Positions 33,180 through 41,338 of a stretch of DNA of 48,563 nucleotides are shown in pieces. How positions within the stretch are numbered: the first letter of the stretch is position 1; the number at the start of each line of letters is the position of its first letter. Location of the stretch: contig DEFA01000028.1 of NCBI GenBank assembly GCA_002350525.1, positions 1-48,563 on the forward strand, in the 5' to 3' direction. The translations under genes were made by a program, and so were the position numbers. Under the pieces are notes generated by a model that was not told the origin of the DNA, made no database searches, and worked only from the letters and a program-made list of their open reading frames with translations. This DNA is from Lachnospiraceae bacterium UBA2864. GTDB taxonomy: Bacteria; Bacillota; Clostridia; Lachnospirales; Lachnospiraceae.

Positions 33180-35129
33180 ATGGCTGACAGAATGCGTGAA
33201 CTTGTTGATATTCTGAATAAGGCTTCAAAGGCTTACTATGCGGAAGATCAAGAGATAATGAGTAACTTCGAATATGACAAGCTGTATGATGAACTGGTGG
33301 CTCTCGAACAGAAGACGGGTATCACACTCTCGGATTCACCTACTGTGCATGTAGGTTATGAGGTTGTGAGCGAGCTTCCGAAGGAACGTCATCCGGCACC
33401 TATGCTGTCGCTTGATAAGACCAAGGATGTGGAAGCTCTTGCGGACTGGCTGAATGGCAAAGAGGGACTTCTGTCCTGGAAAATGGACGGCCTTACGGTA
33501 GTTCTTACTTATGATAATGGTGAGCTTGTAAAGGCGGTCACAAGAGGTAATGGTGAGATAGGCGAGGTTATAACCGCAAATGCCAGGACCTTTAAAAATA
33601 TACCGCTCAGAATATCCTATAAGGGACGTCTCAGCGTAAGAGGGGAGGCTGTTATAAGCTATTCGGATTTTGAAGAGATTAACAGCAAGATTCCCGATAC
33701 GGACGCAAAGTATAAGAATCCGCGTAACCTCTGCAGCGGTTCGGTAAGACAGCTGAATTCGGAGATCACGGCAAAGAGAAATGTAAGATTCTTTGCTTTC
33801 TCCATGGTCGATCCGGAAGATAAGGAGCTTTTTGACAGCTTTGATAATTCCTTTAAAAAGAGATTCGAATATCTCGAGAGTCTGGGATTCCAGGTCGTGG
33901 AATATAAGGAAGTAACAAGCGAGACTATAGCCGATGCGGTTAAGAGTTTTGCCGAGAAGATATCTCAGAATGATTTTCCGTCCGATGGGCTTGTGCTTGA
34001 TCTTGAAGACGTTGCTTACGGAAAGAGTCTCGGTATGACAGCCAAGTTCCCGAGAGATGCCATAGCATTTAAATGGAAGGATGAAGAAGCCGAGACCACC
34101 CTCACGGAGATTGAATGGAGTCCGTCGAGAACAGGTCTTATCAATCCGGTAGCTATCTTTGAACCGGTTGACCTTGAGGGGACGGAGGTACGTCGTGCCA
34201 GCCTTCATAATATAAGCTATGTTAAGGATATGAAGCTCGGAATAGGCGACAGGATAAAGGTTTATAAAGCCAATATGATCATTCCGCAGATTTCAGAGAA
34301 TCTGACGAAGTCCGGAAATCTCGAAGTGCCTGATATGTGTCCGGCCTGCGGTGCGGCGACTGTCATAAAGAATGAGAATGGAACAGAGACTCTTAATTGT
34401 CCGAACCCTGAGTGTCCGGCAAAGAATATAAAACTCTTTTCTCTTTTTGTATCGAGAAATGCGATGAATATAGACGGTATATCGGAGGCTACTCTTGAGA
34501 GATTCATAGGAGAAGGATTTCTCCATAGATTATCGGATATATATAAGCTTTCGGACTATAGAGATAAAATAGTTGTTCTTGAAGGATTTGGGGAAAAGTC
34601 TTATAATAATATGCTGAGTTCCATTGAAAAATCACGTAAGTGTACGATGGAAGGATTTTTGTACGGACTGGGTATATCCGGTATCGGAGTTGCCAACGCA
34701 AAGCTTATCGTAAGATATTTTAAGAGTGATTTTGACCGTATCATAAATGCTACGGCAGAGGAACTATGTGAGATAGAGGGAGTCGGAGAGGTTATGGCCC
34801 GTGACTTTACGGACTATATGTCAAAGACCGACAAGAGAGAAGAGATAGACAGACTTCTGTCTGAGGTGGAATTTGTAATAGAAGAAAATACTGCCGAACA
34901 GGATCTTGAAGGTAAGACCTTCGTTATTACAGGTTCTCTTAACAGCTTCCCTAACAGGGATGCACTTAAGAAAGTTATTGAGGATAGAGGCGGTAAAGTG
35001 GCCGGATCTGTCAGCTCAAAGACCAGTTATCTTATCAATAACGATATTAATTCGAATTCTTCAAAAAACAAGAATGCCAAAAAACTGGGAGTTCCGATCA
35101 TTACGGAAGAGGACTTCCTGAATCTGTAG
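33180..35129 (+). CDS. ligA: NAD-dependent DNA ligase
   Basis: A 649-residue ligase that seals nicks during replication and repair. The adenylation lysine is Lys101 in WKMDGL. Domain Ia is at the N terminus (YYAEDQEIMSNFEYDKLYDEL, here split as YYAEDQEIM and FEYDKLYDEL). The OB fold is followed by a four-Cys zinc finger (CPACG, then CPNPECPA), HhH motifs (GISGIGVANAKLIV, EGVGEVMA) and a C-terminal BRCT domain (GKTFVITGSL, VPIITEEDF). GGGGGAAG precedes the ATG. Length is slightly under the 670 typical of the family; no essential motif is missing. Confidence 0.97.
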   Translation: MADRMRELVDILNKASKAYYAEDQEIMSNFEYDKLYDELVALEQKTGITLSDSPTVHVGYEVVSELPKERHPAPMLSLDKTKDVEALADWLNGKEGLLSWKMDGLTVVLTYDNGELVKAVTRGNGEIGEVITANARTFKNIPLRISYKGRLSVRGEAVISYSDFEEINSKIPDTDAKYKNPRNLCSGSVRQLNSEITAKRNVRFFAFSMVDPEDKELFDSFDNSFKKRFEYLESLGFQVVEYKEVTSETIADAVKSFAEKISQNDFPSDGLVLDLEDVAYGKSLGMTAKFPRDAIAFKWKDEEAETTLTEIEWSPSRTGLINPVAIFEPVDLEGTEVRRASLHNISYVKDMKLGIGDRIKVYKANMIIPQISENLTKSGNLEVPDMCPACGAATVIKNENGTETLNCPNPECPAKNIKLFSLFVSRNAMNIDGISEATLERFIGEGFLHRLSDIYKLSDYRDKIVVLEGFGEKSYNNMLSSIEKSRKCTMEGFLYGLGISGIGVANAKLIVRYFKSDFDRIINATAEELCEIEGVGEVMARDFTDYMSKTDKREEIDRLLSEVEFVIEENTAEQDLEGKTFVITGSLNSFPNRDALKKVIEDRGGKVAGSVSSKTSYLINNDINSNSSKNKNAKKLGVPIITEEDFLNL

Positions 35130-35153
35130 AATACTTGAAAGAGGGGACACATA

Positions 35154-36083
35154 ATGCCGATCAGAATAGATAATGATTTACCTGTAAAGAAAATACTGGA
35201 GGATGAGAATATATTTGTTATGGACGAAGCCCGTTCTAACAGCCAGGATATCCGTCCTATCGATATTCTGATACTTAACCTCATGCCGCTTAAGGAAGAT
35301 ACGGAACTGCAGCTTTTAAGAAGTCTTTCGAATACACCTCTTCAGGTCAACATAACATTTGTGAGAACTTTATCGCATGAGAGTAAGCATACATCAAGAG
35401 ATCATCTTGAAAGATTTTACTCTGATTTCAGAGAAGTAAGAAAGCATAAGTGGGACGGGATGATCATAACCGGAGCGCCTGTGGAGAAAATGGAATTTGA
35501 AGATGTTGAGTATTGGGATGAGCTTACTAAGATCATGGACTGGGCTTCGAAGAATGTTACTTCCACACTTCATGTATGCTGGGGAGCACAGGCCGGTCTT
35601 TACTATCATTACGGTATAAAGAAATATGAGCTTCCCAAGAAGCTTTCGGGAATATATAAGCATAGGACAATACATAGAAGCAGAGAGCTTGTGAGAGGCT
35701 TTGATGATACATTCCTTGCACCGCATTCGAGATATACCGGAGTTGATGCAGCGGCTATCGAAGCCTGTCCGAATCTTACGGTACTGGCCGATTCCGAAGA
35801 GTGCGGCCCATATATCATCGTAGGAGATGAAGGAAAGAATATATTTATCACCGGACATCCGGAATATGACACATTGACACTGGATCAGGAATATCATAGA
35901 GACTTGGGTAAGGGTATAAATCCTGATATCCCGGTTAACTATTATCCGGATGACAATCCTGATAATGAGCCGGTTAAATCATGGCGCTGCCATGCAAATA
36001 CGCTTTATACAAACTGGCTGAATTATTACGTATATCAGAGCACACCATACGACTGGACCGCGAGGAGTACGGATAATAGCTGA
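35154..36083 (+). CDS. metAA: Homoserine O-acetyltransferase (MetA family)
   Basis: A 309-residue MetA enzyme that activates homoserine for methionine synthesis. The catalytic Cys142 is in HVCWGAQAG and the family opening IDILILNLMPLKEDTE is intact. Residue 111 is Glu (TGAPVE). Published work on this family ties Glu111 to acetyl-CoA and Gly111 to succinyl-CoA, so this is probably an acetyltransferase despite homology to succinyltransferases. The C-terminal FITGHPEYD is also typical. It follows ligA by 24 bases, and no SAM riboswitch is visible in that gap. A terminator follows. Confidence 0.93.
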   Translation: MPIRIDNDLPVKKILEDENIFVMDEARSNSQDIRPIDILILNLMPLKEDTELQLLRSLSNTPLQVNITFVRTLSHESKHTSRDHLERFYSDFREVRKHKWDGMIITGAPVEKMEFEDVEYWDELTKIMDWASKNVTSTLHVCWGAQAGLYYHYGIKKYELPKKLSGIYKHRTIHRSRELVRGFDDTFLAPHSRYTGVDAAAIEACPNLTVLADSEECGPYIIVGDEGKNIFITGHPEYDTLTLDQEYHRDLGKGINPDIPVNYYPDDNPDNEPVKSWRCHANTLYTNWLNYYVYQSTPYDWTARSTDNS

Positions 36084-36116
36084 GACCTTTTCTGCATAAA
36101 TATAGTAATGTATAAG

Positions 36117-36165
36117 AAGAGCATTTTCTGAACAGGATTTAACCTGTTTGGAAAATGCTTTTTTA
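36117..36165 (+). terminator. Intrinsic terminator after metA
   Basis: AGCATTTTC (36120-36128) pairs with GAAAATGCT (36151-36159), with an inner AACAGG/CCTGTT stem and a T-run of six bases. Confidence 0.9.
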
Positions 36166-36192
36166 ATATTTCAATATAGAAAAAATTTTAAA

Positions 36193-36221
36193 TTGGTTTG
36201 TGTTCGTTAACCTGTTATAAT
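36193..36221 (+). promoter_or_regulatory. Probable promoter of the dipeptidase gene
   Basis: TTGGTT at 36193-36198 and a perfect TATAAT at 36216-36221 are 17 bases apart. The start codon is about 100 bases downstream. Confidence 0.6.
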
Positions 36222-36321
36222 TATTGTGTAGATAATATGTTAAAATGATTCAAAAAGTCTGACATATTACACACTAAGGGCGTTGGCATGTTTTCATAAT
36301 AGAAACGGAGGTACAAAACGG

Positions 36322-36978
36322 ATGAATATAGGAATAAATGATCTGACAATGAATCCATCGGGCTTTGTAGTTCTTGCAGACTATGTGCCTCATATAATAC
36401 AAGAGATTAGGTATCATTCTTCATATAATTTTATAGGGGAGAGAATAGATGGTTATGAAGAACCTGTAGCTATTATATGTAAAGAGGCAGCAAGGAGACT
36501 GAAGACAGTAGCAAATGAGATGATGGTACAGGGTTACAGACTCAAGGTATTTGATGCTTATCGTCCGGCATGTGCTGTAAAGCATTTCGTATTGTGGGGG
36601 ATAGAAGATCAGGATATCCGTATGAAACCTTACTTTTATCCTGAACTGGAAAAACAGGAACTTTTTGCAAAGGGGTACATAGCTAAATTATCAAGTCATA
36701 GTAGAGGAAGTGCGATAGATCTGACGCTTTTTGATATGAAGACCGGAAAAGAACTTGATATGGGAGGACCATTTGATTTTTTCAGTGAAGTATCACACCC
36801 GGATTATAAGGGAATTACCGATGAACAGTATGAGAATCGCATGATACTACAAAATGTTATGGTTCGTAATGGCTTTAAACCCATTGATTGTGAGTGGTGG
36901 CATTTCTCACTTGCGGATGAACCATATCCGGATACTTACTTTGAGTTTCCGGTATCATCTGAGTATTTGAAAAAGTAG
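36322..36978 (+). CDS. D-alanyl-D-alanine dipeptidase, VanX/DdpX-like (M15D)
   Basis: A 218-residue zinc dipeptidase. ATG 36322 follows GGAGG by 9 bases; earlier in-frame codons have no site. Zinc ligands and catalytic residues are present: SSHSRGSAIDL (His126, Asp133) and EWWHF (Glu191, His194). The substrate-binding VFDAYRP is also conserved. Family members hydrolyse D-Ala-D-Ala for cell-wall recycling or as part of vancomycin resistance. No vanH, vanA or vanRS lies nearby, so a recycling or nutritional role is more likely. There is no signal peptide, so it acts in the cytoplasm. Confidence 0.85.
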   Translation: MNIGINDLTMNPSGFVVLADYVPHIIQEIRYHSSYNFIGERIDGYEEPVAIICKEAARRLKTVANEMMVQGYRLKVFDAYRPACAVKHFVLWGIEDQDIRMKPYFYPELEKQELFAKGYIAKLSSHSRGSAIDLTLFDMKTGKELDMGGPFDFFSEVSHPDYKGITDEQYENRMILQNVMVRNGFKPIDCEWWHFSLADEPYPDTYFEFPVSSEYLKK

Positions 36979-37003
36979 AGATTTTGGGGAATTTTACATG
37001 ATG

Positions 37004-37017
37004 TTAACAAACGTTAA
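37004..37017. promoter_or_regulatory. Inverted repeat ahead of the cluster promoter
   Basis: TTAAC-aaac-GTTAA lies 8 bases upstream of the -35 box. It is a candidate activator or repressor site for the downstream cluster; no regulator gene is in view. Confidence 0.3.
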
Positions 37018-37024
37018 AAATCGG

Positions 37025-37053
37025 TTGATAAACGCTATTATTTGTTATATTAT
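37025..37053 (+). promoter_or_regulatory. Sigma-A promoter of the biosynthetic cluster
   Basis: TTGATA at 37025-37030 and TATTAT at 37048-37053 are exactly 17 bases apart, in an AT-rich setting. This is among the best promoter matches in the window and precedes the lysine-rich protein gene by about 90 bases. Confidence 0.65.
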
Positions 37054-37143
37054 ATAATATATCTAAGAAAATACTATTATGAATTGTAAATTTTGCATAT
37101 AAAAAACGAAAAAGTAAAAAGGAAAAGGAGAAAGGAGAAAAAC

Positions 37144-37497
37144 ATGAAGAAAATGAATGTCCTCAACTATGCCATGCCACAAGCAGAAAAAAAGAGTGAC
37201 AAGAAAAGCGAAGGAATCTTTGGAAAAGAAATAGAAAAGTTCAAAGAAGATCCAAAAGCTTTTTTTGACAATGTTAAGAACATGGACTTCAAAGTAATCT
37301 TTTCAGAAGACAACGTTAAGAAATTCGTAAACGACGCAGTAAAAGCTGCACACGAAGCTCTTGATAAGTTCCAGGAAAAGCTCGAAGAAAAAGAAACTCC
37401 AGAGCCAAAGGCTGCAAAGGCAGAGCCAAAGGCTAAACCGGCTGCAAAGGCAGCACCAAAGGCTAAACCGGCCGCAAAGGATGAGAAGGCAGAATAA
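37144..37497 (+). CDS. Small lysine/alanine/proline-rich protein
   Basis: A 117-residue protein starting at ATG 37144 with AAAGGAG upstream; an in-frame ATG-like extension from 37093 is all Lys/Arg and lacks a site. The N-terminal 85 residues are charged and predicted helical (FGKEIEKFKEDPKAFFDNV, then DNVKKFVNDAVKAAHEALD). The last 30 residues are a KAKPAAKAAP-type repeat like the tails of histone H1-like or phasin-like proteins. There is no Cys and no signal peptide. It is the first gene after the cluster promoter. Function is unknown; scaffold, DNA-binding or phasin-like roles are guesses. Confidence 0.6.
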   Translation: MKKMNVLNYAMPQAEKKSDKKSEGIFGKEIEKFKEDPKAFFDNVKNMDFKVIFSEDNVKKFVNDAVKAAHEALDKFQEKLEEKETPEPKAAKAEPKAKPAAKAAPKAKPAAKDEKAE

Positions 37498-37498
37498 T

Positions 37499-37551
37499 TA
37501 TATAACTAAATACTCTGGGTGGTAGTGAGAACTACCGCCTTGAGTTATATA
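37499..37551 (+). other. Stable hairpin between the lysine-rich gene and the ANL gene
   Basis: TATATAACT (37499-37507) pairs with AGTTATATA (37543-37551), and inside GGTGGTAG (37518-37525) pairs with CTACCGCC (37532-37539; one G-U). It has no T-run and ends 2 bases before the GGGGA site of the next gene. It could stabilise the upstream mRNA or set the expression ratio of the two genes. Confidence 0.55.
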
Positions 37552-37558
37552 TGGGGAA

Positions 37559-39841
37559 ATGATGACTATATTAAAACAAAAGAGCTGGAAATATATATAC
37601 GACGCGAATTCAAATTCTGAAGATGAGCTGAATGCTATAGCTCTCATTGATTTGAACAAGAAATATACCTACAGGGATATGTTCAATGAATGGGAGAAAT
37701 ATGCTTCAGTTTTTTCGGCTTTAGGAATAGACGAAGAGCACAAATCAAGAATTGCTATATTTGATTCCAATTCACTTGAGAGTTCATTTGCAATCTATGG
37801 TGCAAACATGACCGGTGCATCCATTGCCGGTTTTTCACCATCTTGTCTTGCAAACAATTATCCTCTTGATAAAACAATAAAAGCAGAGGGGATTACAGAT
37901 ATTCTTCTTAATGACCTTGTTGTTAATAAGAGCCTTCTTGAAAGACTTCGCAAAAACAAAAGGAAATATGGCATTAAGAACATTATCGTAGTCAAAGTTT
38001 CTCTTGAACACGAAAAAATGGACAAAGAGCTCATAGAAATGAGCGAGCAAAACTACGCAAGTTTGTTAGAAGTAAAAGGCATTGGCTTTATGGATAAGCT
38101 GATCAAAAAATATAAAAATACTTCTATCAACTACGCACAAACAACAAACGATGATGACGCCTTTATCTTCCATACATCCGGAACCACAAAAGGCATCAGC
38201 AAACCTGTTCCGTTATCGGACAATGCACTTAATAGTGCAGCTGAATCTATTATTCAGTCCGGTAGATTTGGAAACAGAGGAAACAAGCTGGTAGTTATGA
38301 GTATCATGGTTGCCACATCCGTATACGGTTTTGTGGATCAGATTCATACACCGCTGGCTGCAGGTTTTTCGGTCATCGTAGTTCCTTTCTCTAATGCTAA
38401 TCTACTGTTCTCGGATGTAGTATCAATGTATGGAGCAAACATTCTATTCTCCACACCTTTCTATTTCGAAATGTGGAACAACGCTCCGGACAATATGGTA
38501 CCTGATTTTACGACAGTAAAATGTGTTGTAATAGGTGGCGCATACATGTCGGCCGAAGCTAAGCAAAAATTCCTTGAATTAATCAGAAAGCATGGTGGAA
38601 ACCCGTTACTGGTTAATGGCTATGGAATGTCCGAGGTTGGAGGCGCATGCATTGTACAAACAAACGAAGTAGATGATGATTCCATAGGATACCCACTTCC
38701 GGGAGTAAACATCAAAATCTACGATGAGTCAGAAGAAAAGTACTATAACCTTGAAGATAAACACACAGGTGTTTTACTTATAAATTCAGAGTTTATCAGT
38801 ATGGGAAAAATAGACGATACAGAGTTTTTTCCGGTTGAAATGATAGATGGACTTCCTTACGTCAATACATACGACGTTGTAAAGATTGATGATAATGGAA
38901 TGATGACTTGCCTTGGAAGGGCAAACAGATTCTTTGTTAATAACGATGGAATAAAGTTTGATGCAGGTCTTGTTGATGTTTCTATTTCAGCAGAAAAAGG
39001 TATAGAAGCCTGTGCTCTTGTTCCATGGTTTGATAAATTAGTCACAGCAGATACAGTCCCTGTTCTCTATGTAAAAACCACAAAGAGTGGGGAAGAAGCA
39101 ATAGAAATTGTTAAGAAGGCACTTACAAATGTCTTTATCAAAAAGCGTGTTGCAAAGAAAACTAACCTTCCGGTTCAGTGCGTTATCGCAGACCTTATTC
39201 CAAGGAATGCAAATGGAAAAGTTGATATATACAGCATAACCAATGGTGGTGTTAATGGTGATAGATATATCATCAGACCAATATATGAAGAAGATGAGCT
39301 TGTTGATGTTCAACTTGAACTGGTTGAAAATGCAGCCCAAGGTATTCAAAATGGTGCCATTCCAAAAGAAATGGAAAAGCTTGGTGAAGAAGGTGCCGGT
39401 TATGAAATTGAAGACACGGTTCTTAATCATTCAATCACAAAGCTTACATCTGCCATGATGGGTTCTTTGGAAAACTGGAATAAGATTGTAGATATATTAG
39501 AGTTCTGCTCGCAGGCTCTGCTTACAAGTAAGAACACAAACATTGAAATGTTTAACAGAATACTTGGCATCTTCGGTCTGGAAGCAGTTCCGAAAATAGA
39601 AGAACAAAATTCTGATCTGACCCCTCAGCTTGAAAAACTAATTGAAATATTTAACTTGAAAGATATTCCATATCTTGATAAGGTTCTTGGTCCAATATCA
39701 AAACTCCAGAAAATACAACAGCAATCCGGGCGTTTATCCAGAATGTTTGGATTTAGAGTATTAAAGAGTATGTTCGAAGCAGGACTGGAAGTTTGCGAAG
39801 AAATGATATCAAAAATTGAAGATGAAGGGGAAGGGGAATAA
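37559..39841 (+). CDS. ANL-superfamily (AMP-forming) enzyme with helical C-terminal extension
   Basis: A 760-residue protein. Residues 1-560 form an adenylate-forming domain: the P-loop FHTSGTTKGIS (about 204-214), the A5 motif NGYGMSEVGG and a C-terminal lysine in NANGKVD (about 550-556). The hinge/A8 region is degenerate: CLGRANRFFVNNDGIKFD has Asn where the hinge Asp or Lys is usual and lacks the KxRG segment. Residues about 580-760 are an unrecognised, probably helical extension. No carrier-protein domain is fused. The start is one of two tandem ATGs (37559 or 37562) after GGGGA. It opens the tight gene series that runs to the NRPS. It may activate a carboxylic acid for loading onto a carrier; the substrate is unknown. 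Confidence 0.7.
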   Translation: MMTILKQKSWKYIYDANSNSEDELNAIALIDLNKKYTYRDMFNEWEKYASVFSALGIDEEHKSRIAIFDSNSLESSFAIYGANMTGASIAGFSPSCLANNYPLDKTIKAEGITDILLNDLVVNKSLLERLRKNKRKYGIKNIIVVKVSLEHEKMDKELIEMSEQNYASLLEVKGIGFMDKLIKKYKNTSINYAQTTNDDDAFIFHTSGTTKGISKPVPLSDNALNSAAESIIQSGRFGNRGNKLVVMSIMVATSVYGFVDQIHTPLAAGFSVIVVPFSNANLLFSDVVSMYGANILFSTPFYFEMWNNAPDNMVPDFTTVKCVVIGGAYMSAEAKQKFLELIRKHGGNPLLVNGYGMSEVGGACIVQTNEVDDDSIGYPLPGVNIKIYDESEEKYYNLEDKHTGVLLINSEFISMGKIDDTEFFPVEMIDGLPYVNTYDVVKIDDNGMMTCLGRANRFFVNNDGIKFDAGLVDVSISAEKGIEACALVPWFDKLVTADTVPVLYVKTTKSGEEAIEIVKKALTNVFIKKRVAKKTNLPVQCVIADLIPRNANGKVDIYSITNGGVNGDRYIIRPIYEEDELVDVQLELVENAAQGIQNGAIPKEMEKLGEEGAGYEIEDTVLNHSITKLTSAMMGSLENWNKIVDILEFCSQALLTSKNTNIEMFNRILGIFGLEAVPKIEEQNSDLTPQLEKLIEIFNLKDIPYLDKVLGPISKLQKIQQQSGRLSRMFGFRVLKSMFEAGLEVCEEMISKIEDEGEGE

Positions 39842-39844
39842 AAA

Positions 39845-40042
39845 GTGGAAGACGAAAAGATATTAGAATTATTTGAAAAGCTTGAAGGAATGAGTTCCTT
39901 TTCAGTAGCTGTAGCAGCAGAATATTTTGCATCATTTTCCGTAAATCAGCTTGCTGACAAACCGGAGGTCCTTGAAAAAGTTGTTGATTTTACAAACATG
40001 GTTTCAACATCTTTGAAAAAGAAGATCAGTAAATTAAAGTAG
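39845..40042 (+). CDS. Small helical protein in the NRPS cluster
   Basis: A 65-residue protein starting at GTG 39845, 3 bases after the ANL stop, with AAGGGG upstream. It is probably all helical (ILELFEKLEGMSSF, then SVNQLADKPEVLEKVVDF), with a basic end (KKKISKLK). It is not a carrier protein: no GxDSL motif is present. The tight spacing suggests coupled translation with the ANL gene and a role as its partner. I do not recognise the family. Confidence 0.55.
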   Translation: MEDEKILELFEKLEGMSSFSVAVAAEYFASFSVNQLADKPEVLEKVVDFTNMVSTSLKKKISKLK

Positions 40043-40065
40043 TATATGAATAGGTTGGTGAAAAT

Positions 40066-41316
40066 ATGGGTAAAAAAGGTTTAAGTTCTGCAATGAATGC
40101 AGTTGTCAGGGTGGCACTTGAAGTTGTTCAGGGAATGCAGGCCCCAATCGGTAAAGTAAGTGAAAATAAGATATACGATAATATCGAAGAAATTTTAAAT
40201 ATTCCTTATGTAAATAGAATCGGTGTTCCTCTTGCTCTTGATATTTTTAAGCCAACAGGAAAGGAATACGAAGGAAAAGAGCTTCCTGTAATTGTAGAGA
40301 TTCACGGTGGTGGTCTGGTTACAGGAGATAGAAAGAATGTAGTAGACTGCTCAAGAGAATTTGCTTCCAGAGGATATCTTGTTTTCGCTATTGAGTATAG
40401 ACTTGCACCAAGAGCTACAGTATGTGATGAATTTGATGATATTTGTGCAGGACTTGACTTTGTCGGTCAAAAGCTTGTTGAGTACGATGTTGATTTTAGC
40501 AGAATGTTCTTAACAGCAGATAGTGCCGGTGCTTTCCTTGGTCTTTATGCAGCCGCAATGAAGAATTCTGAGAAGCTTCAGGAAGTGATCGGATACAAGA
40601 AGAGCAGAATGGTATTTAAGGCATTAGGATTTTCTTGTGGAATGTTCTATACACATGAAGATGATTTACTTGGAAACATTCTTTCCAATCAGCTTTATGG
40701 TAATAAGATGAATGATGAAGAGTTCCTTAAATTTATGAATCCTGAACATCCGGAAATCATTAACAATCTTCCGCCGGTATTCCTTGTTACAAGCCGCGGA
40801 GATTTCTTAAACAAATATACAATTAAGTTCTTCGAAGCACTAAAGGCAGCCGGAAAGAAAGCAAAGATGCTTTATTATGCGGAAGAGGACTTATTCCATA
40901 CATTTAATTTTGCTTCTCCGAGACTCCCGCAAAGCCAAGACTCTATTGATAAGATGCTTGAATATTTTGAGGAGCAGGCTGATATCCAAAGAAAGGCTAC
41001 CCACAAGGAGGCTATTTACACAGCCACAGACGAAGAACTTGAAGAGTTCTATGCAAACCAGGAAAAGAAAGAGCAACCGGAAAACCTAAACGCTTTCATT
41101 TCCTTATTTAAAGATCAGTCCTATAGAAACATTGAGATGTTTAAGACTATAAAGGATGTGCTTGTACTTTCCGCAAAGGAAAAGAAGGATAGAGGCGACG
41201 AGGAAGAAGCCGGTTCTGCAGGAATGAGCCAGGAAATTCAAGTTCAGCTAATGAAATTAATTGGTAACCTGTTTGATTCATATGAAATAGATCATTATTA
41301 TGAGCAAGAATCTTAG
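40066..41316 (+). CDS. HSL-type alpha/beta hydrolase with C-terminal extension
   Basis: A 416-residue hydrolase of the hormone-sensitive-lipase group. The oxyanion motif HGGG is near residue 80, the nucleophile Ser153 lies in TADSAGA (the usual first Gly is Ala), Asp246 in SRGDFLN and His278 in LFHTF complete a triad. Residues about 300-416 are an extra charged helical region, absent from the paralogue downstream. Such enzymes hydrolyse carboxyl esters; in a biosynthetic cluster they may release, trim or detoxify a product. It starts 23 bases after the small helical protein gene. Confidence 0.75.
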   Translation: MGKKGLSSAMNAVVRVALEVVQGMQAPIGKVSENKIYDNIEEILNIPYVNRIGVPLALDIFKPTGKEYEGKELPVIVEIHGGGLVTGDRKNVVDCSREFASRGYLVFAIEYRLAPRATVCDEFDDICAGLDFVGQKLVEYDVDFSRMFLTADSAGAFLGLYAAAMKNSEKLQEVIGYKKSRMVFKALGFSCGMFYTHEDDLLGNILSNQLYGNKMNDEEFLKFMNPEHPEIINNLPPVFLVTSRGDFLNKYTIKFFEALKAAGKKAKMLYYAEEDLFHTFNFASPRLPQSQDSIDKMLEYFEEQADIQRKATHKEAIYTATDEELEEFYANQEKKEQPENLNAFISLFKDQSYRNIEMFKTIKDVLVLSAKEKKDRGDEEEAGSAGMSQEIQVQLMKLIGNLFDSYEIDHYYEQES

Positions 41317-41338
41317 ACGGAGGTGTTTAGTGTTTTAA

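Noticed and set aside
36117..36165. CodY-box-like string ATTTTCTGAA downstream of metA
   Set aside because: It is part of the left arm of the metA terminator and is downstream of the gene; the second half of a CodY box does not fit.
36322..36978. Vancomycin-resistance locus
   Set aside because: Only a VanX-like dipeptidase is present; no vanH, vanA-type ligase or two-component genes are near.
37144..37497. Lysine-rich small protein as a RiPP precursor
   Set aside because: There is no Cys/Ser/Thr-rich core, leader cleavage motif or maturation enzyme nearby; the tail is a Lys/Ala/Pro repeat.
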